From Apiospora phragmitis (taxonomy: Eukaryota > Ascomycota > Sordariomycetes > Amphisphaeriales > Apiosporaceae), in contig JAQQWL010000003.1 of NCBI GenBank assembly GCA_038363925.1, positions 1-64,000 of the forward strand: 64,000 bases of DNA, in the 5' to 3' direction. Numbering within the stretch: position 1 is the first letter of the stretch; the number at the start of each line of letters is the position of its first letter. Positions 14,601-25,985 of this stretch are shown piece after piece. A program made the translations under genes and the position numbers. The notes under the pieces are model-generated. The model searched no databases. It was not told the DNA's origin and was given only the letters and a program-made list of their open reading frames with translations.

Positions 14601-14705
14601 TTCGTGGATTAACATTCTATTAATTAATAAAAGATCGGCTAACTCAGCTTTAACTTTAATCCATTAAATAAAATATTAATAAATATAAATAAATAAGTAA
14701 CCCTA
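11671..14705 (+). mobile_element. complete but dead hAT transposon with TIRs and TSD
   Basis: The 5' end (CAGGGTTGCTTATTAATC at 11671) matches the inverted 3' end (TAGGGTTACTTATTTATT when read inward from 14705), differing early on only by C/T and G/A. Eight bases flank it on each side: GTTACGGG at 11663-11670 and GCCACGGG at 14706-14713. These differ at two positions, both C versus T, as expected for a target-site duplication mutated after insertion. The inside encodes a hAT transposase. At 3,035 bp it is in the usual range for an autonomous fungal hAT element. Subterminal GTGGATTAA-like motifs occur near both ends. Confidence 0.9.
12130..14450 (+). pseudogene. hAT transposase relic, RIP-inactivated
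   Basis: Reading order fits hAT transposases. The N-terminal region near 12360-12450 (KPTSYILKGTQNCEKHL) resembles a BED-type zinc finger with some Cys and His altered. A central catalytic region near 13005-13160 reads KVGYFILDNATNNNTI, then GFNAIKRRVRYINYIINL and VKALLF. The hATC dimerisation region near 14190-14350 reads YPRLFRIALDVITVPAIS, then KYERLFLVIG where the family usually has a Ser-Glu-Arg-x-Phe-Ser core, then LLRSRLNTFII. Many TAA/TAG stops interrupt it, so no product is possible. It is the only coding region of the element and gives its orientation. Confidence 0.88.
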
Positions 14706-14729
14706 GCCACGGGTTTCTTTTAAATTACT

Positions 14730-15505
14730 ATCGAATATAGCTAAGAATAGCCTTCGCCTTCGTTACTTAAGAACGAATCCTAAACTTTTTATTAATTATA
14801 CTTTACCCTAGCCTACTAGCGAAGCAACCCGCCTAAATAAGGATCGCTAAGTACGGCTTTAATAACGACTACCTCTTTAATAAATAATAAGCTCTCTTAA
14901 GTAAAGTAGCGATACTCCTCGTTTTAATAAATATTACTAGCTCCGTTTACGAGACCAAGCAGGTATATCCTCTTCTTATCCTAAATAGCGAAGCCCAGCC
15001 GGCGAAAGGAATTAAATCGCACACCAGATAGTAGCGAATTATAAAACCTAGCTTTAAGCTACGTATAATAAGCCTCTATATATAATTAGGACGTCGAAAT
15101 AAGTTTAAGCTATAATTAAACGCCTAGCGCTTCTTTAAGAAATAACTTAGTGTTTAGCCCTAGCGTCAAGCTTTCGACCTCTCCGGCTTATAGTACTTAT
15201 ATAGTTTTCGTAAACCTAGCTTTCCTAGTCCCTTTTTCTTATCCGGCCCTAGAGTTTAGCTTCCGAAAAGCTACTCCACACGCTCTAAAAGCGGAGTAGC
15301 AAAGGTTTTAAATATCGCCTCCGCCGGTAAGCGGGGCAGCTAATAGTATAAACGCGCCATATTTCCTAAACGAACGGCTAATTTCTTTTTGTTACTCCGT
15401 AAGCTTTAAAGGAATTCTTTAACTAAAAATACTTCCTCGAATACGCCTCGCTTAAACGGTAAGGCAAGGTTACTCGGTTTAATAAAATCTTTTAATATAA
15501 TCTTT
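14730..15505 (-). pseudogene. unidentified coding relic (minus), single frame
   Basis: From about 15505 leftwards the minus strand stays in one frame for about 255 codons with RIP-type stops (plus one TGA). It reads DFIKPSNLALPFKRGVFEEV, then LRSNKKKLAVRLGNMARLYY, AEAIFKTFATPLLERVE, and a basic stretch LGPDKKKGLGKLGLRKLYK, followed by an aromatic and hydrophobic region (LVCDLIPFAGWASLF). The text looks like a real protein and lies just outside the hAT element. I do not recognise the family. It could be a duplicated host gene or part of another transposon. Confidence 0.38.
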
Positions 15506-17099
15506 AAAAACATCTACATATTTTTAAAAGGCTAACGGGTACGAATAGTACCATCCTTCTATAAGATTACCCGTTAAAGGTCTTTAATAAGTTATAAGAG
15601 CTAAAGTGCCCGCTTAACACGTATCTCTTCTACCTAGCTTAGCGGGCCGGCATCGGATTTCTTTACCGGTTTTCTTACGAACGACCTTTTCTAAGCGGGT
15701 AGCTATAAAAACTCTTTGGGGCCGCAGCTAAATATATATACGGCGTTAGGACAATACTGCGGCTAAAACTGAGGGTTACGTACGCGAGCGAGGTAAAAGA
15801 CTAAATAAGTATAGGTAAGCTTATTTATATAATTATAAATACTTATAACCGAAAGTAAGACCGTAAGATCGATAACTATTTCGAATTCCGTAATAAATTT
15901 TATTACGGTGAATAATTACCGAGAATAAAACTTAAGAATTAAAAAGTTATAACGAAATTTATCGAGGGTACGAAACGGTAAGCCTAATATATGTACGAGT
16001 ATTACGGTACGAACTAATTCTCGGACTAGGTGGGCTAGGAAACCGTTATAATTAAGGCTATCTATCGCCGCCTCGAAAAGTGCTAGTGCTTATATTTAAA
16101 ATAGGCGTAATAAACGAGGGTTAGCGTTAACGAGGTTATAAAGCGTTTTAAGGTTAGGCATATAAAAAAGAATACATAAAAAGATTTCGGTAGTTAGAAA
16201 TTCGAAGGCAAGAGGATTTCCGCGATTATATTCTATACTCCTATACGCATAATCGCCTAGTATCTACGCGGCGTTATATACTTTAAAAAAAAACAATACT
16301 CCTTATAAAGAGTAAATAAGAATATATAGCCGGACTTATTATATAAATACAGGGGGAAGCTTTATAGACCTACCGAAACCGACGACGGATATAATTATGG
16401 CTTAAGAACTAGTAATAAAGAACTACGAATCCTCCGTATAAACTACCGTCTCGGCTCTTTATTATATATATTAAGGGTCGAAAGAGGCGACCCGTCCTTT
16501 TTCGCCCCGTAACATAATTATAGCGACGAACTGCTTAAAGGCCTGCTATTTATGCCGCTTCGATTAATGGCAGGATAAAAGAGGCTTTCGAAATAATTAA
16601 AAGATTTTAGGCAGCTTACGATAAGGTATTAGTTATAAAGGTGGCGCTTATATAACGTTAGAAGTATAGTATATTAAAATATAAAACCCGATAATTAATC
16701 TTATTTTATTAACTAAATTTATTACGCTATAAGCTATGCTCTCCCTTTACGTATTAAAGTTCTAACGATAATAGTTATAAATAAGTTATAAAAGTAAATC
16801 CTTTACCGGTTCGAGTAGTGTTTTACCTTTTATTAATAATAAATATCGCTATAATATATTTCTTTTTCGTTCTCGGCATCTCTTATATTACGTACGTAAT
16901 ATATTTACTACCTAGTTAACCGGATATAGATATAAACTTGCAGCCTTTCCCTTCTTACGCATAATTAGATTAAGCTAACTTATTGCCAGGGCTATAATGG
17001 TAGCATAATATATTTAATATCCTCTATTACTACGATCTCGACCTCGAATACGAGCTCGAACTTAACCTTCCTATAATTTCCAGTACTAATAACATCCCT
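15506..17099. other. RIP-degenerate sequence, no gene identified
   Basis: AT-rich with dense stops. Short protein-like fragments can be read on both strands around 15.8-16.6 kb, but none exceeds what I can trust. No domain recognised. Confidence 0.4.
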
Positions 17100-18756
17100 A
17101 AACAAAAGTCCAACTTCTATTAGCACCTCTAATCAAATTATTAGCGAAGGCGTTATCGTTAGTATTAACCTATTTATATAACGCTCACCGATTCCGACTA
17201 TTATTTACTAGCCGCTTTATACCTTCGTACTACCGCCCTAAACTATGCAGGCTCCGATTATTATTAATCTACCGCTTGCGATTAAAACGATTAACGAAAC
17301 TTAAAAAATAGCCGTAAATAACTTAATAAAATACGGGAGGTTAACCCTTTTAGTTATTATTACGTTTCCCCCGCTTATTACTTCTATACTTAACCTCTTA
17401 AATATTATTCTCTTTTCTTCGGCACCTATATTAGCGAACATTATAAATAATATTACCCTACCGCCGGTAACGTTAACGGAATTTTTTTATAGTATTATTT
17501 GGATTTACTATCTAACGCTTTACTATATTACTAGACCTTCTCCGCCGCTTAATAATAATCCGACCTAAGTTTATATCCAGCCTGGCCCGCCGGGGCCACC
17601 CTATATCGTAAACTATGGCAAAGTTTATTTAATTAACTATACCGGCGGTAGACGACGCGGCGGTAGTAACCTATTATACCTTAGCGTAAGTTATAGTAAC
17701 CGAGGCCTTAAAAATTACGTTAATAGAGGCTGCGCGGATTAATAGGACCCGGACGCCTTAGAGCTATCGTTATTAGTTTTAAAAACGTACGCGACCGAGA
17801 TATATACCGAGTATTACTCGGTATATACGATATCGCCTTACTTTATAATTTATAATATATACCTTAGTTATAATTATACCGCGTTTATCGTAACGGATTA
17901 CTAAATTTCTTATACCGCGACCTCTTATACTACGACATTTTCTGCGTTAATCACGGGATGTTTCTTTATAGCGGCGGTTATAATAACTGGCTTATATTAT
18001 TTTAAAGTATTAGCGGCTAATTTTAATAAAGGGTTAAGAAATAATAACGAAGGCTTTTTTAAGCTTAGTTTTATTATTATAATTACTTTCCCCGTTAATA
18101 TTTTAATAGGGGCCCACTTTATCGTAATTAATAATAATTATGTTATGTTTAGCGGCATTATTTACTCGGTATTTATTTTTACGCGGGTAACGATAACGTC
18201 GCTTAGGAACTAGAGAGCTATATTTATACCGCGATATATTAATTAGAGTATAGCTATAACTATTGATTAATTAAGTATTCTTATTAATATAAAAACATTT
18301 CCGGTTATAACGATTAAAAGCGATAGTAAGTTAATAAGTACCTTAACGATTATAAAAACGATTACTAGCTTGCCCGAACCGCTAGTAACGACGATAACGA
18401 CGATAACGCAGCCTGTCCTACCTCTAAAACCGTAATTAACGGAGGGGGTGCTACCTCCGTTACCGTTACGATTTATATATATCGAATACTGGCTTATAGC
18501 GCTATAAATAAGAGAGGAGATAAAATCTTAGGTTGTTTATACGACCAAAGGCGGAGGCCTCGATATGTATAATAGGGATAACGTCGTAGAGTTCCGTACA
18601 GACCAGGGTAACCGCATAAAAGGCTATCCGAGTAGTAGCTTTACGTTCCGAGCCTTTAGGATCGATGGGTATAGGTATACCGGTATAGAGTTGACGGTAA
18701 GAACTTTGGTTTGCCTTAACGTGGACCGAATAATATGTATTAAGGATCTTTAGCTC
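17100..18756 (+). pseudogene. RIP relic of a membrane-protein-like gene; tail shared with 38.1 kb
   Basis: A single plus frame is readable over about 500 codons with only TAA/TAG stops. It has a Pro/Gly-rich segment near 17575 (QPGPPGPPYIVNYGKVYL), then SVSYSNRGLKNYVNRGCAD and DPDALELSLL (17685-17785), then a strongly hydrophobic segment (SALITGCFFIAAVIITGLYY, about 17940-18000) that looks membrane-spanning, and a second hydrophobic region near 18060-18190. A stop-free end reads VVEFRTDQGNRIKGYPSSSF (18565-18753). The stretch 17680-17880 is homologous to 38090-38300 at both DNA and protein level. The family is unknown to me; the pair shows that it is a duplicated sequence. Confidence 0.45.
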
Positions 18757-19849
18757 GGCGAGCATTTTCTTTACGGCTAAGGGGATAATGCGGTATCCTT
18801 TAACGTCCGATGCTACTGGTAAACAGGGGAAGCTTTAGAATTAAAGTTATATGGTCCCGTGGCGTGTGCGTATTACGGGTAGGATAGACTATCCCTTATA
18901 TTGGTTTTAGAGAAGACGATTTTGTACAGCCTATATGGACGGCTGTTTATAACTATATTAGGTTAGATTTATCCTATTCTATATATATATAACTAGTGAT
19001 CGTTTAATGGTACGGTACGGATTAAGGCCTTAGCCGGCTCTTATATAATAATAACTCCTTAAGTTTTAATGTTTATATAATAAATTATAAAAAGTTAAAG
19101 GTCTTTCGCGATCTTAAAAGCGTAAGCGCTAGCTTGATGCGGCTAATATTATTACGACGCGCGACCCCGCGTAACTTTACGAGCACCGCTATTTAATTAA
19201 TATTATAACGTAGTAAATATTACGATTAATTACGAAAGGGCGAATATAAGGTATAATAGTTAAGTTAAATAATAGTTTTGGTTATTAATTAATATCGAGT
19301 TAAATGAAATTCTCTTTCGATATTACGCCGTTTATTATAAAGTACGTCGTTAAAACAGAGTTAGGCCCGATATAATAATAGATTTTAAAATAGTTCGAGC
19401 GCCACGGCGCGTTATTACTGAACCCCGCATATTTTATACTATACTAACCGCACACCTATCGATAAATAACTTCACCTATAAGTTAATAAACTAACTAATT
19501 ATAAAACATTAAATTTAATACCCAACCAGATAACTTAAATAGTAGAAAGCATTGTTCATACCTAAGTACTTAGCCTCCGTAGCTTAGCGTATTACCTACT
19601 AAAAGCTAAACCTATTACTATTAAAAGAGAGGAAATTAACGCTCCCTAAACATTATACTTTAATTAATATAACCCTTTTATATTATTATTTATAACTTAT
19701 ACCCTTTTATATTTCGTTTTATAATAAGCTTATAAATAAAACCATTAATATCGCCCCCCGATTATCGAAGTTTTAATACGATTAAATACTTTTTATAATT
19801 ACTCGAAAGTCGACGAATAACGAGATTATTAAAACTATCCTTTATAACG
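18757..19849. other. RIP-degenerate sequence, no gene identified
   Basis: AT-rich filler between the membrane-protein-like relic and the mariner relic. No long readable frame. The left end of the mariner element must lie in or near this stretch, but I could not define it. Confidence 0.4.
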
Positions 19850-20800
19850 AACACGCCGCCTACCGAGCACGATTAACGTACGTATAATACGGAATAACGA
19901 TAATACCTTTTACCCGTCCTGGTCCCGACCTTAAAATTACTCCTATTATAGAGATAACACTTTACTATTAATTTATAAAAAAACTTAATATAAACCGGTA
20001 TAAAATAATCGATTTTATTAATAAAGAGTTTAAAATAAATATATCTACGACGAGTATTTCTCGGGCTTTAAATAAGCGTATTATAACTCTTAAAATAATA
20101 CGTTACGTAGCTTAGTAATAAAAGCCCGAACTACGCTACTTTTATTAGTATAAACTTAAAATATTAGGATATCGATCGTATTATTTGGTTTTTATCGATA
20201 AGTCTGGCTTCGATAAGCTTGGCATGTTTTGACGGAAGGGATGGGCCCCGAAAAGTATCACGCCCGTATAGAAGGCCAGATTCTAACGTAATAATAAGTT
20301 ATTAATACTCGCCGTATATATATAGAACGGCTTGAAGCTGTCTCGCTTTTTTTACGTATAAATAAATAAAGTTATTTTCGAGGACTTTATTGACTAGCTA
20401 CTCTGCTACTATAGTATTAAAAATATATAATCCGTACTATTATAAACTACGGTCGGTACTCGTAAGGTTAGCCTTTTTTTAAACTATTTATACGCGGCCT
20501 TCTTTATATATTAAAAAGTATATATTTTTCGTTAATCTGTTTTATATTAAAACGCACCGCGAAACTAATATTATACCCCTTTATATTATATAATTAGCTA
20601 TCCGTACTTTAAGCCGCGATTCCTAGCCCTGCTATAATATATGGCCGTAGCTTAAAACGGTGCTTATTATAGATAATATTCGATTTTATTATTCCGGGGA
20701 ATACCGAGTAAGCTTTATTTTAAGCGATAAAGTTTATCGCTTACGTAATCGGCGTACGATTAAGGATAATTTAAATAGGTATAAGTCGTGTTTTTTTTAA
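19850..20800 (+). mobile_element. Tc1/mariner-type transposase relic
   Basis: The plus strand reads as a Tc1/mariner (DDE) transposase of the type common in filamentous ascomycetes. A helix-turn-helix-like part near 20040-20100 reads INISTTSISRALNKRII, followed by LRYFYQYKLKIL, then the first catalytic strand FIDKSGFDKLGMFRRKGWAP near 20190-20250, where the family has Phe-x-Asp-Glu-Ser-Gly, so Glu has become Lys. Next comes FEDFIDQLLCYY near 20380. The second Asp region near 20450 is badly decayed and the C-terminal Pro-Asp-x-Asn-Pro region is not readable. Terminal repeats were not found. It is a different and much more mutated copy than the mariner at 47.5-48.5 kb. Confidence 0.75.
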
Positions 20801-21386
20801 TATAATAAATAACTCGCCACGCCGGAACCGTGTAACCGACTTTAACCGGACTCGCTTTTCCCCAGCCAGTTCATATCCTTATATTCTAAAGTACGCCTGG
20901 ACCGGATCCGCCTTAATAGCCTTTACTATAATTACTAATGTTTTCAACGTCGTCCGAGAGAAGAACCCGGTAATAAAGTCGCTATAGATCAAGGCCTCGC
21001 TTACTCCGAGGATATTACAGAAGGCCTAAAGGTTAATAACGAAGGGTGTCTAATATATAATATAAAAGTATATAATATTACCTCGTCTCGTATTATAATA
21101 TTAACGACGTGGTTTAAAAAAAACTACGCACCCCTTAAAGTCCCTTAAGTTATAATATATTAGGCCACGCGCTGCCTTAATCTCGGCTAAGAACTTCCGT
21201 GCCCCGATTAATAGCTACGAACTAATTATAGACGACCAGATACGAGTACTTATCGCCTAAGGCTATATTCCGCCCGATATGAACCTATACGGAGCTAGGT
21301 CTCGGTCTACGTATATACTTAACGTATATCGCGGCTATTAAAAAGAATAAATTACAGATTATTATATATAACCCGATTCGTATACC
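20801..21386. other. moderately RIP-altered sequence, no gene identified
   Basis: Slightly higher GC than its surroundings. Protein-like pieces such as NITSSRIIILTTWFKKNYAP (near 21080) are readable on the plus strand, but no family is evident. It may contain the right end of the mariner element. Confidence 0.3.
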
Positions 21387-21860
21387 GTGACTCTTTATAC
21401 TTTACCGCCCCCGCCGGTTTTTTTCCCTCGCTTAGCCCGCTACGAAGCCTCTCGTTTACTAGCACAGCCACCGAACTTCTCTTCGATACAAATACCCTCG
21501 CCGCGGCATAACACGATAACTAATAATGATTATTATATTAATAGTAGCGGACATAGCAGCTATAAGTCTATATTATTTATTAGCGAGAGCCACATGAGCA
21601 ATACGCCGGTCATCCCGAGTAGCGGCATGCCCAGCAATGGACTGCTCGATGGCCCTAGGATGGGCCACAGCTCGTTCAACGCGCAATTGATGTATGATTC
21701 CCTAGCGGCATCAGGAGCATCGTTCCAGCATGGGGCTATTTATGACAGCAACACTAGACATGTGGCATCTGACGACAACAGCTCTTCTCAGCATCCGAAT
21801 ACATCTTATGATATAGAAGGGAATACTATGTTCGACTCCTCTACGAACCGCACGACCTAA
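21387..21860 (+). pseudogene. Ser/Asn-rich ORF in a low-RIP island, probable gene fragment
   Basis: A 157-codon open frame crosses from RIP-altered DNA (21387-21590) into near-normal DNA (21590-22000). The right half has balanced codons and reads as a low-complexity Ser, Asn, Gly and His rich chain (for example SSGMPSNGLLDGPRMGHSS). No domain is visible. The sudden change of composition near 21590 suggests that the right half is unique DNA not hit by RIP, or a younger insertion. It may be the disordered part of a truncated host gene. A function cannot be given. Confidence 0.3.
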
Positions 21861-22129
21861 TCATGTACCTTAATAACAGAAGGTATCTACCTCGGTGGGC
21901 TTATCCGTCTGGAATTGACTTTCTTCTTATGAATATTGGACGGTGGAAGAAGCGGGTTAAGGGGGTGGCTAGTGTTAACCACAGGAAAACGCGGCTGTGC
22001 TATGGTAAGGGTGGGCTACCTGTTCAATTACGAGCGAAGGTTAAAACAGTAGTAAATGCCATAATTAGCTTTTTATCCGATATAGCGACGTGATTAAAGG
22101 GTACGAAAAAAATAATTATCCGTGTCGCG

Positions 22130-22200
22130 TTAGTAATACGCCGCATAACGTATACCGATAACCGACGACCGATAACCGATAACCGATAATATGAGTTAAA
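22130..22200. repeat. short ACCGATA-type repeat
   Basis: Around 22150-22190 the heptamer ACCGATA recurs in tandem or near tandem (ACCGATAACCGACGACCGAT and onward), about five units with small changes. No function is apparent. Confidence 0.6.
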
Positions 22201-22982
22201 ATCCGCACTGCATGGCGGCGAGCACAATAGGAGCGGGGATAAGTTAGCGATTTAAGCACGGCAGCATAACGATAATTAAAAAACGATAGCATAGTAACCA
22301 CGGTTATTATTTATTATTTCGAATAATTATCGAACTCCGAAGCACGCCGGTAACTCTTTAAGGCTAACGAGGCTACCTAGTCCTCTAAAACCAGCATAAT
22401 AAGTATACTATAACTAACCTATACGTATTATCGTACGATAAACGTATCCTATTTAACGATTATCTGACCGGTAGCTTAGTAACGCTATATAATCCGTGCG
22501 AAACGAGTTAACGAGATATAAAAGGCTAACGCATTAATAAAGGAATAGAGTACCAGCGGTTAATATATATAATGCTAGAAAATAATACGATTCCGCGCTA
22601 AAGGATTATTATATTTACGAATAACCTAATTCGCCTTAATACTCCCTGTCTTAAGGCTTATACCTGATCGAAAAAGGTGTCGCCTAAGGGATCGGTATCG
22701 GCTACGAGGACGAAGCGCTTAAACAGGGCTTTCACTTGCGACAGCCAGCCCGTAACCCTTTAAGTTTATTATAAGAACCTGTACTCGATATCGGTTAACG
22801 ATCTGCGCTAGACTAAATATATAATAACTTATAACTATTCGACCTTCTGTGTATTATCCGGGCATTATAATTAAATAAGCGCATCGTTATAACGGCGGTG
22901 GAGACTTACAAAGTTATAAAGCTGGCAAGACGTGGGCGTGCGTAAGTAGGAGGACTTTGCTGTACGAAGGCGGGGGATAGAC
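22200..22982. other. RIP-altered sequence, no gene identified
   Basis: Moderate AT content with scattered GC-rich pieces around 22620-22800; no long frame or known domain seen. Confidence 0.4.
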
Positions 22983-23225
22983 TTACTTTTCGTTATGGTG
23001 GGCTAGCTGAGACTGGACGGCGTTGACCTTGTTTAGTAGCTCACCTACCTTGTTTAGCAGATCTTGGGTGTCGCCCGACGTTCTTTGTTTTTAGTATAAT
23101 GCGCGGACTAGATGCGGAGGGACCTACGGTAGCGGCGAGCTAAAAGGGCCCGAGCCGAGCCCTTCCTCGTTGTTAAAGAAGTTAGGAACGTTTAGAAAGG
23201 ATAGTAGTTATTGGCTCGGAGGTTA
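22983..23225 (-). pseudogene. coding fragment with predicted coiled coil (minus)
   Basis: On the minus strand a frame of about 80 codons ends at a TAA at 22983-22985. It reads NFFNNEEGLGSGPFSSPLP, then PPHLVRALY, then SGDTQDLLNKVGELLNKVN and AVQSQLAHHNEK. The last 30 residues show a heptad pattern (LLNKVGELLNKVNAVQSQL) typical of a coiled coil. Two TAG/TAA codons stand where Gln would fit. The DNA here is less mutated than its flanks. A Gag-like or transcription-factor fragment would fit, but the identity is not known. Confidence 0.4.
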
Positions 23226-24897
23226 GAGTTACGTAGTAAAAAGAGCGATAGTCTTAGGCGTAAACGTAAGTACGGGTGTAGATGCGTGCGCGGTGGTAGC
23301 GTGGCCTGCTAATGGTTGGCCCTGCCGTAGCTGGCGCGGACGCTGCGTACCGTGTCGCTGCGAAGGGAATATGCTAATAGATGGAAGTGACGGTGAATAA
23401 AGGAAGTTATAAGGGGAAAAGAGCACGACGGACGAAGGGTAATAAGGTATATAATTAATTAAGAGAGCCTTAACTATATAATTATTATTTATATAGCTAA
23501 GTGCGGTGCCGTAATAGAGCAGAAATATAGATACTAGCCTAGTACGATTAGTAGGTTAAGCTATCGGGCGGAAATAAGCTTGTTAATTAGGAAGTATTAA
23601 TTTATAGCCTATACTTATAGGCAGAGCGAATTCCTAAACGAAGTATAACTTATAAAGTATATCTATATAAGAGCCGATTAGTAGCATCCGACTCGGAGTA
23701 AACGTGGCGGAGGGTCGAAGTGAGCCTATACCGAAAGCGGCCGATAGTATATAATTTCGGATCTTTAGCCTATTCGTGAGTAAGCAGCTCATTTATAGCT
23801 ACTATTAGTCCGGACTTTACGTATAGGATATACTACCGTATCCTGGTATAGATTCTGGCTTAAAGGCATTCTACGTCCTACGGTCTTTAGAACGAGGTCG
23901 ACCGAGGCTAAGATCAAATTCTAGATTAGCTGCTCCTTACCCCTAAACTACTCTAGCAACGCATCCCGCCCCCGCGCGTGAATAGCCCTTCTAATACTAG
24001 TTCTAAATCGCCGGTTTAGACGCTAAATAGTTTCGGCGCGCCATTAATAGTCCCGTTCCTAAGCTAGTTTCGGTGCTATAAACTAGGCGATATTATAACT
24101 AAAAACCGGAAACAGCGCGTAAAAGAGTTTAAGGCCTTAAAGGGCAACGTAGCAAGATTTCGTATCCTCGTGAATAGTTTTAGGGTACTCTATTTTAGCG
24201 AACCTATTTTAGTGTACGTCTATTTTAATATCGCTAATATAACTTTTCGGCCTACTTAAAATTAGCCGTAATTAACCTTAAATATAAGCGGGATATATTA
24301 TATTAACGAATTAATATAAGCGGTTTTAACGGCGGCACGTCTACCGTATTACGCCTTAATAAGTATGTATTATTAAACTACTTAAGGGATTTATATAATT
24401 AATACTATAATATAAAAAGGAGTGGTCGTATAAACGCAAAACCAAGGCGTAAGAGTAAAAAAGTTACGGGTAGCGACGAGGATTTATTATTTAAAAAGTA
24501 TAAAAAAAGTACGTAAAATACTATATATATATATAAGTATTTATTAATATATTATATTTATTTATTTTATTCGCGTTTTTATATTAGCTTTACTCGCGGG
24601 GTTAGGATTACCTAATCCGCGCGAATAGGTTCGTAACTAGTACTACGTATAAACGTAGAGGCCGGCTTCGCTAGCCGCACTGCTACTAACAGGTGTAGGG
24701 AAAAACCTCGGTATATAAGATGCTCGAATATAAGAGGAAAACCTAAATAGCAAAGGCGGCGGGAAACGACTCGAACCGTAGGCGCCAGAGCCGGGCTCGA
24801 TACTACTTAATAGGAGATGCTCGATTAGATAAGTAGCAGAGCCCGTTAGATTATCCGGCAGGAGATGACTCGGACTGCCGGAGTTACAAAAAACCTA
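23226..24897. other. mixed low-RIP and RIP sequence, no gene identified
   Basis: 23.23-23.43 kb is GC-balanced, and 24.6-24.9 kb is again richer in GC just before the tandem repeat. The rest is AT-rich with dense stops. No known domain is read on either strand. Confidence 0.4.
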
Positions 24898-25150
24898 ACC
24901 CTAAGAGGTAGTAAGTCGCTAAAAGGAAGGGTGCCTTAGGAGGTAATAAGTCGCTAAAAGGCAGAGCTAACCCTAAGAGGTAATAAGTTGCTAAAAGGTA
25001 GAGCTAACCCTAAGAGGTAATAAGTTGTTAAAAGGAAGGGTGCCCCAGGAGGTAATAAGTTGCTAAAAGGCAGAGCTAACCTTAAAAAGTAGTAAGTCTC
25101 TAAAAGGTAAACTTAACCCTAGGAGGTAGTAAGTCGTTAAAGGGAAGGGG
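24898..25150. repeat. tandem repeat, about 7 units of 35/37 bp
   Basis: The core AGGTAATAAGTTGCTAAAAGG recurs with its AGGTA start at 24906, 24941, 24978, 25015, 25050, 25087 and 25124. Spacings are 35, 37, 37, 35, 37 and 37 bp. The two unit lengths reflect two alternative linkers: one ending in AGGGTGCC and one reading CAGAGCTAACC. Units differ by single changes, mostly transitions. It is a minisatellite, with no spacer diversity and therefore not a CRISPR. Confidence 0.9.
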
Positions 25151-25439
25151 GTGATTTAAAAGGATATATAAGGAAAGGAAGAAGAAAAAAAAAACCTTAA
25201 TTATATTAGAAAAGATCGCCTTTATAATTATATTAACGGCTAAGGTATACTAAAATAGGCCTTACGTATATACTATATATAATTCTTATCTATATCTTCC
25301 GTTTAATAATTCGGCTCCTCTATAGACGTCTACTGTTATCCTAGCCACCGCTACGGCATAACCGGCGACATGAGTGACTCTCCTCCAAAGCTGGCTATAT
25401 ACCTCTCGGGGAGTGTTTTCTGGTCCCTTCTGCCAGTGT

Positions 25440-25840
25440 TACGGCTCTAGGATCTATTCCTGCATCTATGCCCCCCTCTTCGCCTCCTGGGCCATGTTTG
25501 TCCCTCCCTCTCTTTCCTCTTTTTTCCCTTGCTTCCCTCCCCGCTCGCCCCCCTTTCGCTCATTCCTTCGCCCTCTCTTATTCCCTCTATTGTTCCCTCT
25601 CTTGTTCCCTCTCTTATTCCTTCTCTTGTTCCCTCGCTTATTCCCTCTCTTGTTTCCTCTCTTGTTCCCTCTCTTGCTCCCTCTCGTTCTTTTTCTCTCA
25701 CTCTCCTTCTACTTCCCCTCGCTCTTTCTCTTACTCTCCTTCTATTCCCCTCGTTCCGCGTCTCTCTTCTCCCCCTTCTTCGTTTTTTATCTCCTCTTAT
25801 TACCACTACGCTTACTTACTTTACGCTTATTATTTAATAC
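25440..25840. repeat. polypyrimidine tract with CTCTTGTTCCCT-type repeats
   Basis: The plus strand is almost purely C and T from about 25500 to 25800, with an imperfect 10- to 15-bp unit (CTCTTGTTCCCT, CTCTTATTCCTT). Because no stop codon is easily made from such sequence, long frames appear on both strands, but these are composition artefacts. Polypurine/polypyrimidine tracts can form triplex structures. This one lacks CA and TG, so it would not be a RIP target, which may be why it remained intact. Confidence 0.85.
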
Positions 25841-25985
25841 CCCTTTACTCGTATTTTATCGTTAAACTACTTTACCGTTATATTACTAATTAACAAATAT
25901 ACCCGCCGTCGCACGATACGCTTAACGCCGACTTCGTAACTTAAATTCCTTAATAATATCCGGCCGCAATCCCTATAACCTCGAG

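Noticed and set aside
22130..22200. ACCGATA repeats as an interstitial telomere
   Set aside because: The unit does not match TTAGGG-type fungal telomeres and the array is only about five units.
24898..25150. Possible CRISPR-like array
   Set aside because: The units abut directly with no unique spacers, and the organism is a fungus. It is a minisatellite.
25374..25893. Overlapping long ORFs on both strands (up to 163 codons) in the CT-rich tract
   Set aside because: They arise because pyrimidine-only or purine-only sequence cannot form most stop codons. The products are Ser/Pro/Leu or Arg/Glu/Gly repeats with no start context or domain.
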